DNA from: Alphaproteobacteria bacterium
Lineage (GTDB): Bacteria; Pseudomonadota; Alphaproteobacteria; Rhizobiales; Methyloligellaceae
Direction of reading: 5' to 3'
Length of the DNA stretch: 64,000 nt
Assembly (NCBI GenBank): GCA_016869535.1
Contig: VGDX01000003.1
Span: forward strand, 1-64,000
The translations under genes were made by a program, and so were the position numbers. Each line of letters starts with the position of its first letter. The first letter of the stretch is position 1. Below are positions 36,495 to 44,728 of this stretch, piece after piece. The notes under the pieces were generated by a model. It saw nothing but the letters and a program-made list of their open reading frames with translations. It was not told the DNA's origin and searched no databases.

Positions 36495-36941
36495 CTATTC
36501 CAGCGTGGTAACTTGATAGAACCTCTCGATCCATTGACCGTCCTGCTTCACAAGGACTTCGGTCACGAACACCCGGCCGGGCAGCGTCTTCCCCTCGAAT
36601 GTGCCCTTGAGGTCCGCGACAAAGGTCCTGAGCGCCGCGTCGGGCCCGAGTAACGACACATCCACGTCCCCGACGATGGTCTGCGACCAGTCGAGATCCT
36701 TCAACGAATCGAGCTGATCTTGCACGGTTTGCGGTCCGTCATAGTAAGGCGTGACCGTGATATGATCGGGCGTCATCAGCTTTTTGATCGTATCGTCGTC
36801 GCCTTTGGAGAACGCATCGTCGAGCGCGTTGGAAGAGGCATTGATGGCGGCGATGGTTTCGGCATCGCCGGCCTTGGCCTCGAACAGGGCGGTACCGACC
36901 ACTAGGAAAACGAGAGAAATTGCAACGGCTATGCTTCGCAT
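36495..36941 (-). CDS. Secreted NTF2-like (SnoaL/DUF4440-type) protein
   Basis: 148 residues. Signal peptide (AVAISLVFLVVGTALFEAKA) followed by an NTF2-like cone fold: ETIAAINASSNALDDAFSKGDDDTIKKLMTPDHITVTP as the first helix/strand pair, and GRVFVTEVLVKQDGQWIERFYQVT as the closing strands. Domains of this kind bind hydrophobic ligands or act as small isomerases. First gene of a same-strand run, divergent from the cysteine hydrolase gene. Confidence 0.75.
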   Translation of the reverse strand: MRSIAVAISLVFLVVGTALFEAKAGDAETIAAINASSNALDDAFSKGDDDTIKKLMTPDHITVTPYYDGPQTVQDQLDSLKDLDWSQTIVGDVDVSLLGPDAALRTFVADLKGTFEGKTLPGRVFVTEVLVKQDGQWIERFYQVTTLE

Positions 36942-37025
36942 CTCGCACTCCTTTCCACTTTTTGACTGAAGCGCCTATCATGCCCAATCTGAAGCGCGCG
37001 TCCATCCCAACTAGCGAAAAATATC

Positions 37026-37676
37026 ATGACAAGCATGGCATCCACTCTTACCCGTGACCGGCCGATCGTGCGTGGCCGCGCGGCGCTGCTCATCATCGAT
37101 ATGCAGAACGGGACTTGCGGCTCTGAGGTTACGGCGAAAAATCCCGAGTTTCATAGGACTGTTACCGGCCGCGTAATCCCCAACATCGCCCGTCTGCTGC
37201 AAGCTTTTCGGGGCGCGCGGCTGGAGATCATTTATACGGTGATCGAGAACCTCACCCGCGATGGCCGCGACCGCAGCCTGGATTACAAGCTGTCACATAT
37301 GGGTTTCGCCAAGGGGTCGCTTGCGGCCAAAGTGGTCGCCGAGATTGCGCCGTGGGAGGACGAGCTCGTGCTTCCCAAGACTTCGTCTTCCGTCTTCATT
37401 TCGACCAATCTGGATTATCTCCTGCGCAATATCGGCATCGAGGATGTATTCGTCGTGGGCGTCCTCACCGATCAATGCATCGACCATGCGGTGAAGGATG
37501 GGGCCGACCGCGGCTATTACATGACTTGCGTGCATGACGCCTGCGCCGCGGAGAGCGAAGCAAGGCATACGGCAGCACTCGATTGCTTCAAAGGCTATTG
37601 CCGCATGCTGTCGACCGAAGAAGCACTCGGGCTTCTGATTGCGGTAGAGCCTTCTATTCCGGGTTCAGCACCTTGA
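37026..37676 (+). CDS. Isochorismatase-family cysteine hydrolase
   Basis: 216 residues. The catalytic triad of the family is present: Asp25 (LLIIDMQNG), Lys118 (LVLPKTSSSVF) and Cys151 (GVLTDQCIDHAVKDGADRGY). Members hydrolyse amides such as N-carbamoylsarcosine, nicotinamide, biuret or ureidoacrylate; the residues seen do not decide the substrate. Cytoplasmic. The last 23 bases overlap the convergent lipoprotein gene. Confidence 0.88.
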   Translation: MTSMASTLTRDRPIVRGRAALLIIDMQNGTCGSEVTAKNPEFHRTVTGRVIPNIARLLQAFRGARLEIIYTVIENLTRDGRDRSLDYKLSHMGFAKGSLAAKVVAEIAPWEDELVLPKTSSSVFISTNLDYLLRNIGIEDVFVVGVLTDQCIDHAVKDGADRGYYMTCVHDACAAESEARHTAALDCFKGYCRMLSTEEALGLLIAVEPSIPGSAP

Positions 37677-38202
37677 TGTCGAACGGCTTCAGATTGTCGT
37701 TGGTTTTGAGAAAATCCGTGATCGTATTTGCGTCGGTCACCGTGGCAGAAGACCACAGTCCGGTGGTGCAGGTCGAGGCGTCATAGGTCTCCGTGACGAT
37801 CACATAGGGCCCCTGATTCTTTACGACCGGGCATGCGCAGGCAGCTCTGCTTGGATTACTGTCATCGACGATGCATGGGCTATCGAGGCAATTGGCCCAT
37901 GGCCGGTCATTGCTGCAGATCGCGTAGCTCTTGAGGGGGTAGTAACGCGAGACGATCTGCTTGCCCTGGGCCGTGACGACCTCGGCCTTGCACGCTTCTA
38001 GCCCGGCCGAATAGCCGGTCTGGACGGTGCAATCGCAAGACACCGTGTCTTCCTTGCCCGCGATCGGCTGGCATGGTGCCGTCGTGCACAATGCATAAAC
38101 TCCTTCGCAGACCGTAAAGTCAGCCGGGCTCTCTCCAGTACAGCCACTGAGCACGGTGCCGCTGAGCACGACCAGGGCAAGCGTGTAGACCATCTTCCAC
38201 AT
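37654..38202 (-). CDS. Cys-rich lipoprotein
   Basis: 182 residues from the ATG at 38202. Lipobox VLSGC after a short hydrophobic segment. The mature protein contains 13 or so Cys, in clusters such as CEGVYALCTTAPCQP, VSCDCTVQTGYS and ACACPVV, so it should be heavily disulphide-bonded in the periplasm, possibly with DsbB help. The repeating CxxAPC / SPCIVDD...CACPV arrangement suggests two related subdomains (about 30-75 and 95-130). No family recognised. Confidence 0.65.
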   Translation of the reverse strand: MWKMVYTLALVVLSGTVLSGCTGESPADFTVCEGVYALCTTAPCQPIAGKEDTVSCDCTVQTGYSAGLEACKAEVVTAQGKQIVSRYYPLKSYAICSNDRPWANCLDSPCIVDDSNPSRAACACPVVKNQGPYVIVTETYDASTCTTGLWSSATVTDANTITDFLKTNDNLKPFDIKVLNPE

Positions 38203-38290
38203 GGCAAACCTCCATTGGACGGCAGCTTTGCGAGAGACGAACTTACACCATTCCGGCACAGTTAGCGCCGTTATCAGCCCTCAGATGCCT

Positions 38291-39562
38291 TTAATAGACT
38301 TCGGCATAACGGGCGCAAAGCGCCGCCGGATCGAGCCCCGCGACAGACGCAAGTTCCGAACGCTTGTGGCGGAGATAGGCTTCGAAGAATGTCGGGCCGA
38401 ACCAGCCGGCGATTTGTTGGCTTTTCTCCATGACGTCGAGCGCCTCGCCGAGCGAATGCGGCAGAGATGGCGCGGTGCCTGTCTCGGGGAGAGAGAGCTT
38501 GCGCGCGATCCCGTCCGCGCCGGCGAAGATCACAGCGCCGAGCGCCATGTAGGGGCTCGCCGCCGCATCGCAGACGCGGAATTCGAGATTGAACTGCGCT
38601 GCGGTTTTTTTTGGCTTCGCCGTGCCGAAGACCGGGCAGACGCGGAGGGCCGCGCCGCGATCCTGCTTGACGATGTCGGCGGTAGTGGGCGCCCAGCGGC
38701 CCGGCGTAAGCCTGAGATAAGACACGGGCGACGGTGCGGTGATGGCGGCGATCGCCGGCAGATGATGCAGGATTCCGGCGGCGAAGTGCGCCGCGTTATC
38801 GCTCAGGCCAAGCGGGTCGTCAGCATCGTAGGTGCATGGCCTCCCCGATTTTTCATGCAGGCTGAAATGAATATGCACGCCGTTGCCGACGCCGTCGGCA
38901 ACAGGCATCGGCGAGAAGATGGCGCGGTGACCGAGCCGGTAGGAAGCGGCGCGCGCCATCTCGCGCGCGATCACGCCTTGATCTGCGGCACGGAGCGCGG
39001 TCTGCGGCGCAACAGTCACTTCGTATTGCCGCGGGCCGTATTCGGCGAGGAAGGAGTCGGGCTTGGCGCCGGCCTCGCGGATCGCGGCGACGAGGCTCTC
39101 GCCGAATATGCCCTGCCGCCTGAAGGCGCTCAGGCTATAAGCGTGTCCCGGCAGATCCTCGACGCCGGTATAGACGAATTCCTGCTCGAAAGCGGCGATA
39201 AGATGCAAGCCGCTTGTCTCTTCCAGGGATGCGACGGCGCGGCGCAGGAATTCGCGCACGCAACATTCCCACGGCGTCCCATCCGTGTTGCGGATGTCGC
39301 CGAGAAAGAAATGCTCCGGGGCCGAACCGTCGCCGAAATCGACATTCACTTCGCAGGACGGGTCCGGCATGATCATCAGATCGCCGCCGGTGCCGAACGG
39401 AGAATCGAGGATCGGCCCGAAGCAGGTCTGCATCAGGTTGGAATGGGTCCAGCCGATGCCTGTCTTGCGCCGCGCCGTGAGCTCTTTCGCGGGGAAGCCT
39501 TTGCCGCGCACGAGCCCGGCAATGTCGCAAGTGCCGACGAATATCAGATCTTCGCGCAGCAT
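38291..39562 (-). CDS. Glutamine-synthetase-like gamma-glutamyl ligase
   Basis: 423 residues. A GS-type fold with an N-terminal GS_beta-Grasp-like part (LIFVGTCDIAGLVRGKGFP) and the catalytic domain: EQEFVY (Glu ligands), GPRQYEVTVAPQTALRAADQ, the metal/ATP-binding NGVHIHFSL, the LTPGRWAP Arg-containing loop and LEFRVCDAAASPYMAL. Members outside GlnA couple glutamate to amines such as putrescine, ethanolamine or methylamine. In a methylotroph a gamma-glutamylmethylamide synthetase is possible, but no N-methylglutamate genes are adjacent. Substrate unresolved. Confidence 0.82.
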   Translation of the reverse strand: MLREDLIFVGTCDIAGLVRGKGFPAKELTARRKTGIGWTHSNLMQTCFGPILDSPFGTGGDLMIMPDPSCEVNVDFGDGSAPEHFFLGDIRNTDGTPWECCVREFLRRAVASLEETSGLHLIAAFEQEFVYTGVEDLPGHAYSLSAFRRQGIFGESLVAAIREAGAKPDSFLAEYGPRQYEVTVAPQTALRAADQGVIAREMARAASYRLGHRAIFSPMPVADGVGNGVHIHFSLHEKSGRPCTYDADDPLGLSDNAAHFAAGILHHLPAIAAITAPSPVSYLRLTPGRWAPTTADIVKQDRGAALRVCPVFGTAKPKKTAAQFNLEFRVCDAAASPYMALGAVIFAGADGIARKLSLPETGTAPSLPHSLGEALDVMEKSQQIAGWFGPTFFEAYLRHKRSELASVAGLDPAALCARYAEVY

Positions 39563-39627
39563 GTTCCCTCCACCCCCGGCTGAGGCGGGCAGTCTATGTC
39601 AGCGCGATACTGGCAGCCTAGCGAATG

Positions 39628-40185
39628 TTATGCCGCCTTGAGGCTCTGCGTGAGATGGGCGCGGATCGGCTCGTTCGCCTTGGTGACGATATCGGCTGAG
39701 AGCATTTGCAGCTCACGCCCCTGGCCGATCAGCGTGCGCATGCAGCTCTCCCAATAACTCATCTGCAATCGGATAGCCTCCGACGGATGCTTGACCGTAG
39801 CCAGGTTCGTCATGAAGTCGAAACCGGAGGTTACGTTTGACCGCGCCATGTCGATAAGCTTGGCGTTGAAGGCTTGCGCCCCCTGACCCGCCACTTGGCA
39901 GGAGCGTTCGAAGCTGTCGATGGTGCGGTCGAACGCCGGCATGGGGAACATGGCGAATGGCGCCGGCATGGGCAGCGCAAATGCAGGCTTGGCCGGAGCC
40001 GGAGGGGATTTCACCGCCGGCTTGACTGGAGCCGCCTTCGTCGGTGCAGGCGCTGCCATCTCTACCGGCTTGGCGACGGAGTCGGGTGCGGTGATTTTCT
40101 TCGGCTTCTTGGCTTTATGCGGCTTGGCTCCCGGCATTTTCTCGGCTGGCGGTTGGCCGTTAGGCAGTCTCGGGGTACTGGTCAT
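39628..40185 (-). CDS. Phasin-family protein
   Basis: 185 residues. The N-terminal 80 residues are Pro/Ala/Lys-rich and disordered (KAKKPKKI, PAPTKAAPVKPAVKSPPAPAKP). The C-terminal 100 residues form the amphipathic phasin domain: SFERSCQVAGQGAQAFNAKL, IDMARSNVTSGFDFMTNLAT, HPSEAIRLQMSYWESCMRTL and IGQGRELQMLSADIVTKANE. Phasins coat polyhydroxybutyrate granules. This agrees with a C4-CoA/PHB metabolism implied by hbd and the EMC genes. Monocistronic. Confidence 0.85.
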   Translation of the reverse strand: MTSTPRLPNGQPPAEKMPGAKPHKAKKPKKITAPDSVAKPVEMAAPAPTKAAPVKPAVKSPPAPAKPAFALPMPAPFAMFPMPAFDRTIDSFERSCQVAGQGAQAFNAKLIDMARSNVTSGFDFMTNLATVKHPSEAIRLQMSYWESCMRTLIGQGRELQMLSADIVTKANEPIRAHLTQSLKAA

Positions 40186-40367
40186 GGAATTTCACCTTCT
40201 GGCGCCAGATGCGTGCAGCCCAATCTTTAGTCATGCTGCCGCAGACTTAGGCGCACTCCTTAGAACCGGCCGCCACATGCGGCCATTTTGCGGCGGTTGA
40301 CACATGCAATCGATCCTTAACCCGGACACCTTGCATGAGCCGTGCCGCTGCCTCATGACATGAAGCG

Positions 40368-40822
40368 ATGAGCCTTGCGCGCGATCCCGCCTTTTTCGAT
40401 CTGCTGACCGGAAGTTATGTCCGCGCGGTCGGCGCCGAGCCACCGTTCCTTCCGGACGATGCGCCGCGCGGCGCGGAATGGCTCTACGAGCATGCCGCCC
40501 ATTGCGTGCTCGCCCACAATACCGACCCGGATCCGCGTTTCATCTATGCCAATAAGGCGGCGCAGGCCTGTTTCGAATATTCCTTCGAGGAGATCGTCGG
40601 CCTGCCCTCGCGTCTATCGGCGGAAGCGCCGGACCGCGCCGAGCGGCAGCGCCTGCTCGAGGCGGTAGCCCGCGACGGCTATGCCGCCAATTACCGGGGC
40701 TGGCGCATCGCCAAATCCGGCCGGCGCTTTTTCATCGAGGATGGCGTGGTATGGCAGCTGATCGACGCAGACGGCACCATGCGGGTCAAGCCGCGACTTT
40801 TGGGCGCTGGCGCGACGCCTGA
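40368..40822 (+). pseudogene. MEKHLA-domain protein, frameshifted near its end
   Basis: The first 138 or so codons encode a MEKHLA domain (PAS-like): FFDLLTGSYVRAVG, AHCVLAHNTDPDPRFIYANK, AAQACFEYSFEEIVGLPSRL, SAEAPDRAERQRLLEAVARD and GRRFFIEDGVVWQLIDADGT. Family members continue ...GQAAxFxxW. The present frame instead reads MRVKPRLLGAG, while the next frame reads GQAATFGRWRDA and stops at 40822. A single missing base near 40778-40785 explains this. The restored end is 4 bases from the convergent small ORF, which supports it. The uncorrected frame would run on to 41087 with unrelated residues. Because the break is near the C-terminus, a partly functional product is conceivable. Confidence 0.75.
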
Positions 40823-40825
40823 ACA

Positions 40826-40978
40826 TCAATGCCTGGCCGGTCCGCCGGGTTTACCGCCATGCGCGTGCCGTTTATGGGCATTCCGCCGCCGCCATCGCAG
40901 CCGCAGATTCTGTATCAGCAGCCAAGCGATATACACGCAAATCGCCGTAAGCGCGGCCGCCCCTCCGACAATGAGCAT
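40826..40978 (-). CDS. Possible 50-aa single-span membrane protein
   Basis: ATG at 40978 with AAGGGA about 11 bases upstream. One hydrophobic helix (MLIVGGAAALTAICVYIAWLL) is followed by a strongly basic tail (RLRWRRRNAHKRHAHGGK), the positive-inside topology expected for an N-out small membrane protein. It ends 3 bases from the corrected MEKHLA gene. No homologue recognised. Confidence 0.4.
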   Translation of the reverse strand: MLIVGGAAALTAICVYIAWLLIQNLRLRWRRRNAHKRHAHGGKPGGPARH

Positions 40979-41099
40979 AGACGGCTATTCCCTTGGGTGC
41001 GCAATCCGAGCCCAGACGACTGGCGCCCCCAAAGGAGGCGAAAGTCGGCGTAATCTACGCCGACACCGCCCGTCACCCAAGGCCTAACGGGTGGGAGAG

Positions 41100-41366
41100 T
41101 TACCGTTTCTTCCGCCGATCGACTTCGGCCTGGCTCACATGGCCCGCCTTGACCAGGGCGTTAACGCAGTTCTTGGACAGGCTCTTGCCGTTCTTGTCCA
41201 TGCAGGAGCGAAGTCCCGGGCTTTCGATCCCGTATTCGCCGCAAAGCCTCTTGTAATCGGCGTTGCAGGACTGGCGCACGATCTTGCTGTATTGCGCGCT
41301 TCCCGCGCCGGTGAGCGCGAAGATCGAGACGGTGGCTATGAACAATGTCGCCGCATAAAGTTTCAT
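41100..41366 (-). CDS. Small periplasmic four-Cys protein (paralogue of 13792-14064)
   Basis: 88 residues. Signal peptide (AATLFIATVSIFALTGAGSAQ), then CNADYKRLCGEYGIESPGLR, SCMDKNGKSLSKNCVNALVK and AGHVSQAEVDRRKKR. The Cys spacing and the GK-x-LS-x2-C-x3-AL-x2-AG-x-V core match the product of 13792-14064. The two are about 27 kb apart and on opposite strands. Such proteins occur in several rhizobia; I know of no assigned role. Strong basic tail. Monocistronic. Confidence 0.65.
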   Translation of the reverse strand: MKLYAATLFIATVSIFALTGAGSAQYSKIVRQSCNADYKRLCGEYGIESPGLRSCMDKNGKSLSKNCVNALVKAGHVSQAEVDRRKKR

Positions 41367-42108
41367 TCGGTAACTCCCTCGAATCTCGGGGCAAGCCTAT
41401 CAGGCGAGCCTATGTGTGCAAGTGGGCCTCGGCGGGCGTTATATAGGGTAAAAGTACAGTTGCATCTAGGCCCTAGCACGCCGCTTCTGGCAAAAATTTC
41501 CGGGATAATACCGCCCTTTGTGGAAAGATTCCGTTTCACGCCCCCTTCCTCGTTCATGCCACGTTCAGACATGATGAGTCCTCAAGAGCTGGCCTCATGG
41601 TTCGAGACGCGCCGGATCGTTGCCGCGATGCGGATAAGCGCATCCGGGTTTTGCTCTTTTCCCTTCGACACGCGAAGGGGGTTCCCCCCGAAGGGGGCGG
41701 CGCGCCGAAAGACGCGGTCCGTAATTTGGTTCGTGCCTTCTCAGGCACGCGAGCGCCTTCCGGCGCGCCACATGCGCTCAAGGTGCGAAGCGATAGCGCA
41801 TCAAAAAATGCGTCACGCGTCTGCGCTCAACCGCATGTCATTTGCGACGTTCTTCCTTACGGCCCCGGGCCCTGCTTTAGTCCGGTCCGTCACGCTCGAA
41901 CGCGCCGACCGATCCTTCAGCTAGCTCCTAGCGGGACCTCGTAGTGGGTCCAGAGGGAGCCCCGATGCCGCCCGAGTGTCTCCTTGCGAAGAAGACCCGC
42001 GGGCGCCGCACCCCGTCCCGCCCTCATGACGTCTCATGAAAACGCCCTTCAACTGGACGAGGCAATGCACATTGTAAGCGAGGTTCGGAAGGCGGGGATA
42101 AGGCGCGC
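41367..42108. other. Long non-coding stretch
   Basis: About 740 bases without a convincing gene. An open frame through 41571-41924 exists, but its codon pattern and composition are not those of a protein. The stretch contains short GC-rich inverted repeats, such as CGAAGGGGG around GTTCCCCCC near 41679-41698 and GCGAGCGCCTTCCGGCGCGC near 41751-41770, which may be degraded intergenic repeat elements. No tRNA or other RNA recognised. Confidence 0.45.
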
Positions 42109-42528
42109 CTATTTTTTACCAGGCGGTGGTAGGCCGTGCTCATAGCAGGGGATAGTGTCGTCGAAGATCGCCCAGGGCGGCGCTGCCGAAATCCAGATGG
42201 TCATGTCGGGTTTGACGGCGCTCGGATCGTCCATGGTGCCGGCGCGCACGCCCAAATATTGCGGGCGCGCTTCCGACTGCACGGTGACGGGCGTGCCGCA
42301 TGTCGGGCAGAAGCGGCGATGCACCTGATTGCCGCTATCCGCCTCGCTCACGAAATCGGCGAGCGCGCCCTCGATCTTCACGTCCTCGGTCTTGAACACG
42401 GCATTGACCGGCGTGTTGCCGCCGCCGGTGAACTGGCAGGCGCGGCACCAGCAGACGCGCGTGACGACCGGCTCGCCCTCGATCGTGTAACGCACCTTGC
42501 CGCAGGCGCATCCGCCGGTAATGGTCAT
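42109..42528 (-). CDS. GFA-family (CENP-V/GFA domain) protein
   Basis: 139 residues with the zinc-binding GFA fold: GGCACGKVRYTIEG, CWCRACQFTGGG and RRFCPTCGTPVTV supply the three Cys pairs. The family is named after glutathione-dependent formaldehyde-activating enzyme, but that activity has been questioned and most paralogues have unknown roles. In a methylotroph it is tempting to link it to formaldehyde; the sequence alone does not show this. Divergent from the DUF2156 gene. Confidence 0.88.
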   Translation of the reverse strand: MTITGGCACGKVRYTIEGEPVVTRVCWCRACQFTGGGNTPVNAVFKTEDVKIEGALADFVSEADSGNQVHRRFCPTCGTPVTVQSEARPQYLGVRAGTMDDPSAVKPDMTIWISAAPPWAIFDDTIPCYEHGLPPPGKK

Positions 42529-42671
42529 GGCCTCCCTCTCTCACTTGTCGCCCCGTCTCAGTAACCACAGAGCTTTCGCGGTGTCGACGGCGCGAGCGGC
42601 ACAACCTGCCCCAACTCGTGCTAAAGGTTCGATATCGACGCGAGCTCCGATCGGCATGGTGAGTTGAGACG

Positions 42672-43610
42672 ATGGAATCGAGTGCCGCGTTCCCGGCCTT
42701 TCCGAACTTTGCGCCGCTATCACCCGACCTTTATGCCGCCTATCGCGAGCGCTACGCCCAATTAAGCGCGCCCTATTGCGATTTCAGCCTGAACAATTTG
42801 CTGATTTGGCTGGACCAGCGGGATGACGTGGCGTTGAGCGCCGCCGGGGAATGCCTGGTGCTCCGCTTCAGTTCGGTCTTTGACCACAACAGACGTGGAT
42901 ACGCGCTGTTCGGCACCGGTGACGTCGAGCGGGTAGCGAGAGACGTATTGCACTCCATCGCCGCGCAAGGAGAGGAGACCACGCTTTGCATGATTCCCGG
43001 CGAGACCGTGGCCCTGATCGGCAACAAGGACGGCCTATGCATAGAAGAAGAGAGCCGGAATGCGGACTATATCATCCACACCGGAACCGCGCGTGCGCTC
43101 GAGGGCAGCAATTACGGGAATTTGCGGCGCAGGCTAAATCTCTTCCGGAAGCTTTATCCGGACGCCGAACTTGTCGCACTGGATTTACGTGACCGGCAAT
43201 CGAGCCACCTCGTACGACAATCGGTCGAGGCCTGGGCCGGCGAAAATCTCACGAAGAACGATCCGGAGGGTCTCGATCTGCGCGCCATAACCAAACATCT
43301 GGACCTCGCCGGCGTCATACCGGTTCACGCGCGGGGGCTGATGATCGGCGGCAGGCTCGCCTCCGTCAGCATCTATCACTATCCGCCGCACAAGGGGTGG
43401 TTGATCTTCAACCACCTCAGATGCGATGGCCGATACAGGGGATTGTTCGCCTATTCGCTCTATCAGATGATCGATTGGGCGCACGCTAACGGCACGCAGT
43501 GGATCAACCTTGAACAGGATCTCGGCAAACCGGGGCTACGCCGTATCAAGCTGCTGTTCAGGCTGAACCATTACTTGAGACGCTATTCCATTTCCTTGGC
43601 CGGGAAATGA
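42672..43610 (+). CDS. DUF2156 (GNAT-type lysyltransferase-C-terminal-like) protein
   Basis: 312 residues, cytoplasmic. It opens with APLSPDLYAAYRERYAQLS, continues with CDFSLNNLLIWLDQRDDVAL, and has the C-terminal signatures SNYGNLRRRLNLFRKLYPDA, AGVIPVHARGLMIGGRLASV, LRCDGRYRGLFAYSLYQMID and WINLEQDLGKPGLRRIKLLF. This two-lobe acyltransferase fold is the catalytic part of MprF-like aminoacyl-phosphatidylglycerol synthases; stand-alone DUF2156 proteins have no agreed substrate. Monocistronic. Confidence 0.85.
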   Translation: MESSAAFPAFPNFAPLSPDLYAAYRERYAQLSAPYCDFSLNNLLIWLDQRDDVALSAAGECLVLRFSSVFDHNRRGYALFGTGDVERVARDVLHSIAAQGEETTLCMIPGETVALIGNKDGLCIEEESRNADYIIHTGTARALEGSNYGNLRRRLNLFRKLYPDAELVALDLRDRQSSHLVRQSVEAWAGENLTKNDPEGLDLRAITKHLDLAGVIPVHARGLMIGGRLASVSIYHYPPHKGWLIFNHLRCDGRYRGLFAYSLYQMIDWAHANGTQWINLEQDLGKPGLRRIKLLFRLNHYLRRYSISLAGK

Positions 43611-43624
43611 AAAATGCAGAGCCT

Positions 43625-44131
43625 TTACTTCTTCCGGGTCAACACAAGGATCTCCGGCGGGAAGACCTTCCCATCCACGACGTTCTCCCGGACATCCAGG
43701 CGCATTTCGTCCGGACCGGCCTTGGTGAGACTGGATTTCCAGGAGCCGGAGCGCGTTTTGCCTTCGGCCGCTCCCTCATCAACCCATGAATTGTTGTCGA
43801 GGGTGGTGTTGCCTTTCCACACACGGCCTTCGGCATCGAAGCCCCACCAGATCAGCTTGCCGGTCGCGGGATCGATCCCGAACAGAGTCATGCCGGAATC
43901 ACCCGTGATGGTCCATGATACCTGCAAGAAGGACTTGTCCAGAATCCACTTCCAGCGTTGCTCGTGCGTACCGCCATGAACTTCGGCGCCACTCCATGTG
44001 CCGCCGACGAGGAAGGAACCCCATTGAGAGAAGGCTTGCTTCAACTCCGAGTCGGGATCGGCAGCCCGCGTCTCGACCGCAATGGACGCGACAAGCAGCA
44101 GGGCCCATAGAGCGGCGACAAATTTTCGCAT
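43625..44131 (-). CDS. Secreted hypothetical protein (DUF1579-like fold)
   Basis: 168 residues. Signal peptide (KFVAALWALLLVASIAVETRA), then a lipocalin-like mature domain: FLVGGTWSGAEVHGGTHEQRWKW, SFLQVSWTITGDSGMTLFGI, PATGKLIWWGFDAEGRVWKG and PDEMRLDVRENVVDGKVFPP. Such domains are found in small periplasmic or cytoplasmic binding proteins. GGAGAGG precedes the ATG. Its start lies 17 bases after the displaced copy of the mcl 3' end, so before the cassette arrived it was directly downstream of mcl. Confidence 0.7.
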   Translation of the reverse strand: MRKFVAALWALLLVASIAVETRAADPDSELKQAFSQWGSFLVGGTWSGAEVHGGTHEQRWKWILDKSFLQVSWTITGDSGMTLFGIDPATGKLIWWGFDAEGRVWKGNTTLDNNSWVDEGAAEGKTRSGSWKSSLTKAGPDEMRLDVRENVVDGKVFPPEILVLTRKK

Positions 44132-44141
44132 GGGTTCCTCT

Positions 44142-44252
44142 CCGCTATTTACGACGCGCCGATCTGCTTGGCCTTGTCGAGCAAAGCTTGCGCTTGGCGG
44201 ATCGAGGCGATGTCGATTAGGCGGCCGTCGAGCGACACCGCGCCCTTGCCTT
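44142..44252 (-). repeat. Displaced 111-bp copy of the mcl 3' end
   Basis: The minus strand encodes the last 33 residues of Mcl (KGAVSLDGRLIDIASIRQAQ and on to the stop) plus 7 bases of trailer. It matches 45491-45601 at 105 of 111 positions; the six differences are all synonymous. It has no 5' part and no start, so it cannot be expressed as Mcl. It sits immediately before the gene that originally followed mcl, so it is probably the ancestral end of the host gene. Confidence 0.9.
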
Positions 44253-44283
44253 AGATCGAGTCAACGTCAACCAAGCTCAGATA

Positions 44284-44697
44284 TCATTCTGTCTGCTCGT
44301 GCCACAACACCTCTGCCCTTTCGACAATCGCGAGCAGAAGGCCAGAATCGAATGCACTTGCCAATGCGCCTTCGACGAACCGGTCCTGCCTGACGAGAGC
44401 GGTTACTAACTTTGCAAGTTGATCTGCGCTGGCTTTAGAAAGTGCCTTTGGGTCTTTCACCAATTTCTGACCTTCGGGACCATGCCCCCAAGTTGCCCAA
44501 TCGAAATCGTTGAGAACCCATCCACCATCGTATGCCGCGTTCAAGAAGGCGTCACCAAGGTCAGAAAAATCGAACCAAGGAAAAGTGTACGGGTGTTGCG
44601 AAGTCCCGTCTCCGGTTATTGGTACCCAAACTCCGAAGCTCGCTTTCTTATCACGAAATCTCGGCGCAAAGGCCGCAAGAACCTCAAGCCGGTGCAT
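44284..44697 (-). CDS. DUF6508-like protein, cassette gene 2
   Basis: 137 residues, cytoplasmic, acidic and Trp-rich. The order VLAAFAPRFRDK, FPWFDFSDLGDAFLNAAYDG, the FDWATW motif (65-70), LVKDPKALSKASADQLAKLV and RQDRFVEGALASAFDSGLLL (103-121) closely follows what I recall of the DUF6508 family. That family has no defined activity but turns up in accessory genomic regions. GAGGA lies 9 bases before the ATG. It follows the nuclease gene by 31 bases on the same strand, so the two form an operon. Base composition is lower in GC than the serine-cycle genes around it, consistent with transfer. Confidence 0.75.
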   Translation of the reverse strand: MHRLEVLAAFAPRFRDKKASFGVWVPITGDGTSQHPYTFPWFDFSDLGDAFLNAAYDGGWVLNDFDWATWGHGPEGQKLVKDPKALSKASADQLAKLVTALVRQDRFVEGALASAFDSGLLLAIVERAEVLWHEQTE

Positions 44698-44728
44698 GCT
44701 TCGCAGTCCTCACCGCCTGTCATCGCTG

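Noticed and set aside
38201..39583. 460-codon ORF antisense to the glutamine-synthetase-like gene
   Set aside because: Mirror of a clearly conserved enzyme, no signal or motifs of its own.
41571..41924. Open frame in the 41.4-42.1 kb gap
   Set aside because: Arg/Ser-rich translation without family resemblance or ribosome site, with embedded GC-rich inverted repeats; treated as non-coding.
42109..42528. Calling the GFA protein a formaldehyde-detoxifying enzyme because of the methylotroph context
   Set aside because: The zinc fold is clear, but the activity is disputed for the family and no glutathione-dependent formaldehyde genes are adjacent.
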